Assembly (NCBI GenBank): GCA_000403945.1
Contig: APFI01000127.1
Span: forward strand, 1 to 10,148
Direction of reading: 5' to 3'
DNA: 10,148 nt
Origin: Desulfovibrio sp. Dsv1
GTDB lineage: Bacteria > Desulfobacterota > Desulfovibrionia > Desulfovibrionales > Desulfovibrionaceae
Below, piece after piece: positions 5,946-10,148 of this stretch. The notes under the pieces are model-generated. The model ran no database searches. It had not been told where the DNA came from and worked only from the letters and a program-made list of their open reading frames with translations. A program made the position numbers and the translations under genes. Position 1 is the first letter of the stretch, and each line of letters opens with the position of its first letter.

Positions 5946-6760
5946 GGACTGGATCAGCTGTTCCGTTTCGCGGCCACGGCCAACACCAACGGCGGCGGTG
6001 ATGAAACCGGCCTGTACCAAGGCGCCCAGCGTCAAAATTTGGCCTTTGCCGACAGATTTATCCTCTGCGAAGTCGGCTACCCTGAGCCTGCGGTGGAAGA
6101 AAAGCTGCTTCATCAGCGTTTTCCGGGTCTGCCCAAAAAGTTGTGCAAGACGATGGTGGATTACGCCAATGAAGTGCGCAAGCTCTTCATGGGAGAGTCT
6201 TCCTCATCCTCATTGACCAACAGTATTGAAGTCACCTTTTCCACGCGCGGCCTGCTGCGCCGGGGCGATCTGACCGTGCGATTCCAGCCTCTGGCGAGGC
6301 AGGGCATCCAGCCCGTGACCTATGCCCTGGATCGGGCGCTGGCCTATCGGGCCAGCCGCGAGAGCCGGGCCATGCTGCACGACTGGCGCAACGCATGTTC
6401 CCGGAGCATGGAAAGGAACCGGAAACAGGTACGCCTGGGGATGAAAGTCTCACCGGGACCAACGGAATACGTTTTCTGACAGCGAAACTGGCGAATCTGC
6501 CGGCAACCGCGAATCCCGCCGTCTACCTCCGCAAGACCTATCGGACGCCAGATGGAGGTTCCGCCAGCAAAGACTGGATGGGGCAGGCGCGCTCTGAAGA
6601 CATGACGCTGCAATTCGGACGCACAGGCAGCAAGGGGCAACAACGTTTCTACGAGGCCAAAGATTGCCGGCGGAACAATCCTTTCCACGAACTGGCGCTT
6701 CGCGCGGGACAAAAGCTGCGCGAGGGCTACCACATCATTCCCGAAAAAAGTTCACTGTAA
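5946..6760 (+). pseudogene. CobS/MoxR-like AAA+ ATPase, C-terminal part with WGR-like tail; N-terminus deleted, frameshifted
   Basis: From FRFAATANTNG (sensor 1) through DETGLYQGAQRQNLAFADRF, EVGYPEPAVEEKLLHQRF and SIEVTFSTRGLLRRGDL (sensor 2 region) the sequence matches the C-terminal half of CobS/MoxR-type AAA+ ATPases, which remodel protein complexes with VWA partners. Walker A and B are missing: the first half was lost in a deletion joining this gene to the nuclease gene. At 6376-6386 (MLHDWRN) the frame shifts; the continuation from ATG 6395 is MFPEHGKEPETG to the stop at 6758-6760, and one added base makes the two parts continuous. The last part, DMTLQFGRTGSKGQQRF, then LRAGQKLREGYHII, resembles a WGR domain. 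The two open pieces are 5829-6479 and 6395-6760. The stop lies 16 bases before DUF3150. A second, inverted copy begins at 10148. Confidence 0.7.
6330..6391 (+). repeat. 62-bp perfect inverted repeat, ATPase copy 1
   Basis: Identical to the reverse complement of 10087-10148. Homology ends at the right side of this copy exactly where the IS1-like element begins in the other copy; at the other side it runs off the window. The apparent frameshift site GACTGGCGCAA is shared by both copies. Confidence 0.9.
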
Positions 6761-6776
6761 CCGCAAGGAGAAAATC

Positions 6777-7823
6777 ATGACCGCCATTCAATCCGACATC
6801 CGTATTCTGGACAGCCTGCTGGCCTTGAATCTGGACATCAGCCTGTGGTCGGCCAGAAAGAAAATGACGCCCGAAGATCTGGGCGGCGCTGAACTGCCCC
6901 CGGAAGATCTGGCATCTCTGGGCTCCAAACGCATTGCCGACCCGGAATGCCTGCGTATCTTCGGGGCGCTCAAGGCCCGTGCCTTCAACTATCTGGATCG
7001 CCACGGTGTCCGCTTCATGTCCGGCTGGGCCATCCCGGAAGAGAAAGCCGGGGCCATCGTGGAGGAGCTGATACGCATCCGTGATGCATTCCTCAAGGCC
7101 AAGGCGGACTTTCTCGCCGACTACGATCAGTGCTTGGAAAGGAAAACCTGGATCGCCAAACACAAGCAGTGGGCGGGCATCATCCGCAATTCCGTGGTGG
7201 GCTCGGACTATGTGCGCGCTCGTATGGGTTTCCGCTGGCAGCTGTATAAGGTGGCTCCTCTGGCTGCTCACGAAAACCAGACCGCCGTTACCGAGGCCGG
7301 GCTGGCCGAGGAGGTGACCGGTCTGGGCGGCACGCTGTTCGGCGAGGTGGCCCGTTCCGCCGATGAAATCTGGCGGAGGGGCTACGAGGGCAAGACCGAA
7401 GTGACTCACAAGGCGCTTTCTCCGTTGCGGACCCTGCACGGCAAGCTCACCGGCCTGTCCTTTGTGGAACCGCATGTGGCCCCGGTGGCGGACATCATCC
7501 AGACCGCGCTGAAACGCATTCCGGTCAAAGGGAATATCACGGGCCCGGATCTGCTCATGTTGCAAGGTCTGGTCTGTCTGCTGCGGGACAGCGGCAGCCT
7601 GGTGCTGCATGCCCAGAAGCTCATTGAAGGCTACGGTCCGGCTACGGTACTGGACGCCTTGCTGGCCGGAGCCGGATCAACCACGTCCGGAGAACCGTCC
7701 GGTGCGGACAACATCGTGGATGGACAGGAGGATAACGTGGACAGCCCGGATGACGCTCCGATTTTGCCGGACATCCTGCCCGCTACGCCCAACCCTGAAA
7801 TCCCCAGCATGGGATTATGGTAA
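6777..7823 (+). CDS. DUF3150 domain-containing protein
   Basis: This intact 348-residue protein begins MTAIQSDIRILDSLLALNLD and matches my memory of the DUF3150 family, which occurs beside CobS-like ATPases and CobT/VWA-like proteins in phage, plasmid and genomic-island operons. Recognisable stretches are DISLWSARKKMTPEDLG (residues 20-36), FMSGWAIPEEK (about 80-90), a long helical middle with DAFLKAKADFLADYDQ, and RMGFRWQLYKVAP. The tail from about residue 300 is acidic and proline-rich (low complexity) and ends IPSMGLW. No catalytic motif, signal peptide or membrane segment is visible. AAGGAG six bases before the ATG supports the start, 16 bases after the ATPase stop, so the two are co-transcribed. 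The molecular role is unknown; an adaptor between ATPase and VWA protein is an inference from context. Confidence 0.85.
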   Translation: MTAIQSDIRILDSLLALNLDISLWSARKKMTPEDLGGAELPPEDLASLGSKRIADPECLRIFGALKARAFNYLDRHGVRFMSGWAIPEEKAGAIVEELIRIRDAFLKAKADFLADYDQCLERKTWIAKHKQWAGIIRNSVVGSDYVRARMGFRWQLYKVAPLAAHENQTAVTEAGLAEEVTGLGGTLFGEVARSADEIWRRGYEGKTEVTHKALSPLRTLHGKLTGLSFVEPHVAPVADIIQTALKRIPVKGNITGPDLLMLQGLVCLLRDSGSLVLHAQKLIEGYGPATVLDALLAGAGSTTSGEPSGADNIVDGQEDNVDSPDDAPILPDILPATPNPEIPSMGLW

Positions 7824-7826
7824 TAT

Positions 7827-7840
7827 CAAGAAATTTCTTG
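7827..7840. promoter_or_regulatory. Perfect 14-bp palindrome, likely antitoxin operator
   Basis: CAAGAAATTTCTTG is a perfect palindrome directly after the DUF3150 stop and overlaps the TTGACA element by three bases. RHH antitoxins normally bind such short palindromes to autoregulate their operon, and the RHH antitoxin gene follows. Binding is inferred. Confidence 0.55.
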
Positions 7841-7866
7841 ACAGATTTTTCTTTGGTACCGATCCT
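7838..7866 (+). promoter_or_regulatory. Candidate promoter of the toxin-antitoxin operon
   Basis: A consensus -35 TTGACA lies at 7838-7843. Seventeen bases further the -10 position is GATCCT (7861-7866), a poor match. Transcription would begin just before the ribosome binding site AAGGAGG at 7872-7878. The overlap with the palindrome supports regulated initiation. Confidence 0.45.
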
Positions 7867-7882
7867 GAACTAAGGAGGCAGT

Positions 7883-8125
7883 ATGACCCAACAGTCTGAA
7901 AAATCTGAACGTGTGAAGTTCGCCAGTCAGCTTCCCCCGGATCTGCTGAAAAGTATGAAGGCCGCAGCCAAGGCGGACGGCAAGCATCTGCAATGCCTAC
8001 TTGAAGATGCCGTCCGGCAATATCTGGAGCGGCGGGAACGCCCCCGTCCCCGTCGGCATGTGCTGGATGCCCTTGAAGTCAGTATGGCCGAGCATGCCGC
8101 TCTTTACCAGGCACTCGCCAAATGA
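7883..8125 (+). CDS. RHH-type antitoxin of a Doc family toxin-antitoxin pair
   Basis: The 80-residue protein has an N-terminal ribbon-helix-helix-like segment (RVKFASQLPPDLLKSMKAAA, then KHLQCLLEDAVRQYLERRE, residues 10-52), a basic Pro-Arg linker (RPRPRRH) and a helical C-terminus (LDALEVSMAEHAALYQALAK). In such antitoxins the N-terminus binds operator DNA and the C-terminal helix neutralises the toxin. AAGGAGG precedes the ATG. Its stop overlaps the toxin start as ATGA, the usual coupling in type II pairs. The palindrome at 7827-7840 is a likely binding site. The family name of the antitoxin is not certain; its role follows mainly from context and architecture. Confidence 0.8.
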   Translation: MTQQSEKSERVKFASQLPPDLLKSMKAAAKADGKHLQCLLEDAVRQYLERRERPRPRRHVLDALEVSMAEHAALYQALAK

Positions 8126-8493
8126 AGGACTATCTGACTGTAGCCGATGTTCTGGGAATGCATGCCATTTTGATACAACGGTATGGCGGCATTGAAGGCG
8201 TACGCGATATGGGCGGCCTAGAGTCAGCGATCTATCGACCGCAGAGCGGCTATTATAAGGATATAGTCGAAGAGGCATGCGCCCTCATGGAGAGTTTGCT
8301 CATTAATCATCCCTTTCTGGATGGCAACAAACGTACGGCCTTTGCCGCCTGCTCGGTATTCCTGAAAATCAACGGCCATGCCATCAAGGCTGATTCCGCC
8401 ACGCTGTATGCCGCTATTCTGCGCTGGCTGGAGCTGCCCGTACAGAAGCGTTTTACTTGCATGGTGAAAGAACTGCGGGAAATGCTGTCCTGA
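8122..8493 (+). CDS. doc: Death-on-curing (Doc/Fic family) toxin
   Basis: Doc toxins are Fic-fold kinases that phosphorylate elongation factor EF-Tu and stop translation. The 123-residue length is typical. The key motif is NHPFLDGNKRTAFAA (residues 66-80): the catalytic His, the Asp and the NKR signature, whose Lys in place of the Gly of AMP-transferring Fic proteins marks the Doc type. The N-terminus, LTVADVLGMHAILIQRYGG, then RDMGGLESAIYRPQSGY, matches the usual Doc start (GGLESALxRP). The gene is intact and overlaps the antitoxin by four bases. A terminator follows at 8521-8546. The pair sits between DUF3150 and the CobT-like gene as a self-contained cassette and would stabilise the surrounding element. 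Confidence 0.92.
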   Translation: MKDYLTVADVLGMHAILIQRYGGIEGVRDMGGLESAIYRPQSGYYKDIVEEACALMESLLINHPFLDGNKRTAFAACSVFLKINGHAIKADSATLYAAILRWLELPVQKRFTCMVKELREMLS

Positions 8494-8520
8494 TCCGGTC
8501 CAATCACAATACTATACATT

Positions 8521-8546
8521 AAAGCTCGGTTCGTGCCGGGCTTTTT
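8521..8546 (+). terminator. Rho-independent terminator after the toxin gene
   Basis: AAAGCTCGG (8521-8529) pairs with CCGGGCTTT (8536-8544) with one G-T pair, around a six-base loop TTCGTG, ending in five T (8542-8546). It closes the toxin-antitoxin transcript just before the CobT-like start. Confidence 0.7.
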
Positions 8547-8559
8547 CGTTGGGAGCGCT

Positions 8560-9010
8560 ATGATTACGCAAAAAGATATTCTCAACTGCCTGCCGCTGCT
8601 GGCCTCCGTTTTGGGCGACCAGTACGGTGTACAGGTATGCATCGGCGGCAGCGAGGCTTGCACGGATGGAAAAATCATCCATATCCCGGCCCTGCCGCTG
8701 GACTGCGATGAGGAATTGCTGGCAAAGGCTCGCGGCTTTGTGGATCACGAAGCTGCCCATATCCGGTATGCGGACTTCGTTGAAATGAAGGCGGCGAACA
8801 TGGATGCCATCACCTTCAATCTGTTCAACTGCCTTGAGGACTGGCGGGTGGAAAAACGGCTTTCGGCCATCTTTCCGGGCTGCCGACAGAACCTGAATCG
8901 GCTGATACGAAAATTCCTTATGGACGAGGTGAAGCAAGGGCCGGGGTTCGCACCCCGGCCCTTGCTGTTCTGGACTATGTGCTGCTGAGCGTGCGTTCCT
9001 GGGACGTGCC
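8560..9010 (+). pseudogene. CobT-like/VWA-family protein, N-terminal part, frameshifted and truncated
   Basis: ATG 8560, preceded by GGGAG, opens MITQKDILNCLPLLASVLGD, followed by GFVDHEAAHIRYADF (residues about 59-73) with an H-E-x-x-H metal-binding motif, FNLFNCLEDWRVEKRL and GCRQNLNRLI. This is the N-terminal metallopeptidase-like domain I know from CobT-like proteins, the VWA partners of CobS-like ATPases. At 8935-8964 a perfect 13-bp palindrome coincides with a shift: the first frame ends FWTMCC at 8988, while another frame continues PALAVLDYVLLSVRSWDVP. After about 9010 the homology stops and minus-strand genes begin, so the VWA domain with its metal-ion site is missing. It belongs with DUF3150 and the ATPase, separated by the inserted toxin-antitoxin pair. 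It is unlikely to work as it stands. Confidence 0.7.
8935..8964. repeat. Perfect 13-bp palindrome inside the CobT-like gene
   Basis: CAAGGGCCGGGGT (8935-8947) pairs perfectly with ACCCCGGCCCTTG (8952-8964) around the loop TCGC. Without a T tract on the plus strand it is not a typical terminator. It lies exactly where the reading frame of the CobT-like gene changes. Confidence 0.7.
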
Positions 9011-9213
9011 GCAAGTTCCGCCAGCTCCGGCCGATTCAGGTGAGTGACGGCGGGGCATTCCCGCACAAGTTGTCCCCAAAAATAGGCCGCGCCGCGCAGG
9101 AATTCGCTTGTTGTCTGGCCAGCCTCGGCGGCATCCTCGCGAATGGCCTTGCCAACAAGCGGTGTGACCTTGAAATTCTGGTTGAAAGTCATGCTTTCGG
9201 GAACATCAGCCAT
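9010..9213 (-). CDS. Ribbon-helix-helix-like small protein, 3'-truncated
   Basis: The ATG at 9213 overlaps the stop of the upstream YdaS-like gene by eight bases and AAGGA lies nine bases before it. The first 68 residues look like real protein: MTFNQNFKVTPLVGKAIRED, then AAEAGQTTSEFLRGAAYFWG and HLNRPELAELA. The pattern of a beta-like start, a helix and SEFLR followed by a second helix resembles RHH proteins, including MobC-like relaxosome components, but I cannot name a family. Downstream the same frame stays open to 8512 (233 codons), but there it reads antisense through the CobT-like gene, so the original C-terminus has been lost at the junction near 9010. A role in mobilization or regulation is only suggested by the neighbourhood. 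Confidence 0.45.
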
Positions 9214-9502
9214 TGCCTGTATCCTTCGGATCGGGTTCGGGTGGCGGGGGCCAGAGGTCGGGACGAAGCTCGGAAAGCGGGATGCCGAAAGCGTGATGAT
9301 ATTTCATGGCTGATTCCGCTGAAATTGCCCGGACTCCCTGACAGTGGTGAAAAGTGGAAGACCTGGAACGAAAACCGGCAGCCAGGGCCATCTCATCGAA
9401 GGTCATCCCATTAAGCGCAACGGGCGCGAGGGCGTCGGCCAGGCCGGAACCGCTGAAAAAAATCTCACCGGCCTCTGGCGCCGCCGCGCTGATGATTGCC
9501 AT
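9206..9502 (-). CDS. YdaS/Cro-like HTH regulator
   Basis: The C-terminal half, MTFDEMALAAGFRSRSS, then GVRAISAESAMKYHHAFGIP and LSELRPDLWPPPP, fits the YdaS/Cro-like prophage regulators, which characteristically read ISAE, then LRPDLWP at the end of the HTH domain. The start is uncertain: the frame is open from 9589, which lies beyond the IS1 junction at about 9556; ATG 9502 (MAIISAAAPEAG) and ATG 9406 (MTFDEM) are possible, neither with a good ribosome site. The original start may have been lost when the IS1-like piece joined. The stop overlaps the next gene, so the two form a small minus-strand operon, plausibly the regulatory end of a former plasmid or prophage. Confidence 0.5.
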   Translation of the reverse strand: MAIISAAAPEAGEIFFSGSGLADALAPVALNGMTFDEMALAAGFRSRSSTFHHCQGVRAISAESAMKYHHAFGIPLSELRPDLWPPPPEPDPKDTGNG

Positions 9503-9555
9503 TGTCTTGTCTGCCGCATCGTGGAAGAAACCGGCGATATCCAGCTGTTTCCAAA

Positions 9556-10055
9556 AGGATAAACCTTCCATTTGTCCATACAGTAACACCGGGCATTCCG
9601 CTTTTGCAAACGCTCCGTCAATCTGCGGGGAGCAGCCTGATCACGCCCTCCACATTCCCGGTCAATGAGTTGACCGGTACCACGACAACGGGCTTTCCAT
9701 ATCCAGGGCTTGTTTTTTTTGATTTCAGAAAGCGCCACATTTCATCAGACTCAACGATGACCACATCGCCAGGTTCAGGCTTTTCATAAGCACGTTCCGC
9801 AAAATTTCGCACCCAGCGAAAAACAGCGGGGGGTGAAACATGAAACAGCCGGGCAATGGCGGACAGGGACAGACCCATTGTATAAAGCGTGACAGCGAGA
9901 GCTTTTTCATTTGCCGGACGGCCCCGTGGAGTGGTTCTGGTAAATTGGAATCCGCAATCCCTGCAACGATACCTTTGCCTTCCCAGAACCTTTCCGCTCC
10001 GGTATGCCGCGCCGGCATGACACTTGGGGCAATTGGGCCTTGTTTCCATATCCAT
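9556..10055 (-). pseudogene. IS1-family transposase (InsA/InsB'), truncated
   Basis: The start is ATG 10055, six bases after GGAGG. The N-terminal zinc ribbon is C-P-K-C then C-R-D-C (CPKCHAGAAYRSG, RYRCRDCGFQF), followed by an HTH (LSLSAIARLFHVSPPAVFRW) and VVIVESDEMW with the first catalytic Asp. The first frame continues to a stop at 9618. At an A8C run (9720-9712) a shift to the -1 frame gives KKNKPWIWKARCRGTGQLID and CYCMDKWKVYP with the second catalytic Asp. IS1 makes its transposase by -1 frameshifting at a similar A-run, so this is probably programmed, although a lost A would look the same. The third catalytic residue (Glu in the ERN region) and the C-terminus are missing. It disrupts the second ATPase copy. 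Confidence 0.8.
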
Positions 10056-10086
10056 ATCTTTCCTCCGCAGGGATGATATAACATGA
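9556..10086 (-). mobile_element. IS1-family insertion sequence, 3'-truncated
   Basis: The left boundary on the element's 5' side is exact: the ATPase copy matches up to 10087 and then diverges into TCATGTTATATCATCC, the presumed element end and transposase promoter region. At the other side the transposase reading stops being IS1-like after DKWKVYP (about 9556), where unrelated YdaS-like sequence starts. The right terminal repeat is therefore missing and the copy cannot move by itself. Confidence 0.65.
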
Positions 10087-10148
10087 TTGCGCCAGTCGTG
10101 CAGCATGGCCCGGCTCTCGCGGCTGGCCCGATAGGCCAGCGCCCGATC
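10087..10148 (-). pseudogene. Second copy of the CobS-like ATPase gene, fragment at window edge
   Basis: On the minus strand these 62 bases encode DRALAYRASRESRAMLHDWR, identical in DNA to 6330-6391. The copy enters from the right edge and is interrupted by the IS1-like element immediately after GCGCAA. The rest of the gene lies outside the window. It shows a duplication of the ATPase gene in inverted orientation, or a contig end collapsed on a repeat. Confidence 0.8.

Noticed and set aside
6735..7610. 291-codon minus-strand frame opposite DUF3150
   Set aside because: It is antisense to an intact, well-spaced, recognised gene; the composition is rich in His, Gln and Gly as is usual for shadow frames.
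8512..9213. 233-codon minus-strand frame taken as one full gene
   Set aside because: Only the first 68 codons look like real protein; the rest is antisense to the CobT-like gene with its HExxH motif and to the palindrome.

Overview
The window reads as a mosaic of mobile-element genes in various states of decay, most likely from a Desulfovibrio/Bilophila-type deltaproteobacterium. That placement is inferred from recalled similarity of the protein sequences (integrase, Rpn, ERF, CobS/DUF3150/CobT-like genes, IS1-like transposase); no search was possible. No tRNA, rRNA or CRISPR array was seen.

Layout, left to right. Positions 1-62 are the right end of an IS200/IS605-type (TnpB) element with its omega-RNA hairpins; tnpB itself would lie off the left edge. 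On the minus strand follow a tyrosine integrase broken by one missing base in a GGGGA repeat (237-1357) and, overlapping its stop codon, a 45-residue CxxC miniprotein (103-240). A decayed Rpn/YhgA-like nuclease lies on the plus strand (1614-2379). An intact, GC-rich P1/DmpA-family aminopeptidase (2701-3678) is flanked by a 24-bp direct repeat, and the right copy abuts the truncated tail of a conjugative relaxase that runs into an XRE-type HTH regulator (3820-4464).

Positions 4596-9010 hold one co-oriented block: ERF single-strand annealing protein, a probable RecB/YqaJ-like nuclease remnant, a CobS/MoxR-like AAA+ ATPase with a WGR-like tail, a DUF3150 protein, and a CobT-like metallopeptidase/VWA N-terminus. 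DUF3150 is intact. ERF, nuclease, ATPase and CobT-like genes each carry a break, and nuclease and ATPase are fused through a deletion. An RHH antitoxin and Doc/Fic toxin pair with its own palindromic operator, promoter and terminator sits inside this block.

Positions 9010-10148 are on the minus strand: a truncated RHH-like gene, a YdaS-like HTH gene, and a 3'-truncated IS1-family element inserted in a second, inverted copy of the ATPase gene. Only 62 bp of that copy are visible, identical to 6330-6391.

How the parts would work together: ERF and the nuclease suggest DNA recombination. The CobS-like ATPase, DUF3150 and CobT-like protein suggest a MoxR/VWA-type remodelling machine carried by a mobilizable element. 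The toxin-antitoxin pair would stabilise the element, and the XRE and YdaS proteins would regulate it. Every frame break found has the phase of one missing base, several in homopolymers, so some apparent pseudogenes could be sequence errors. The nonsense codon in ERF, the gene fusion and the truncations cannot be explained that way.
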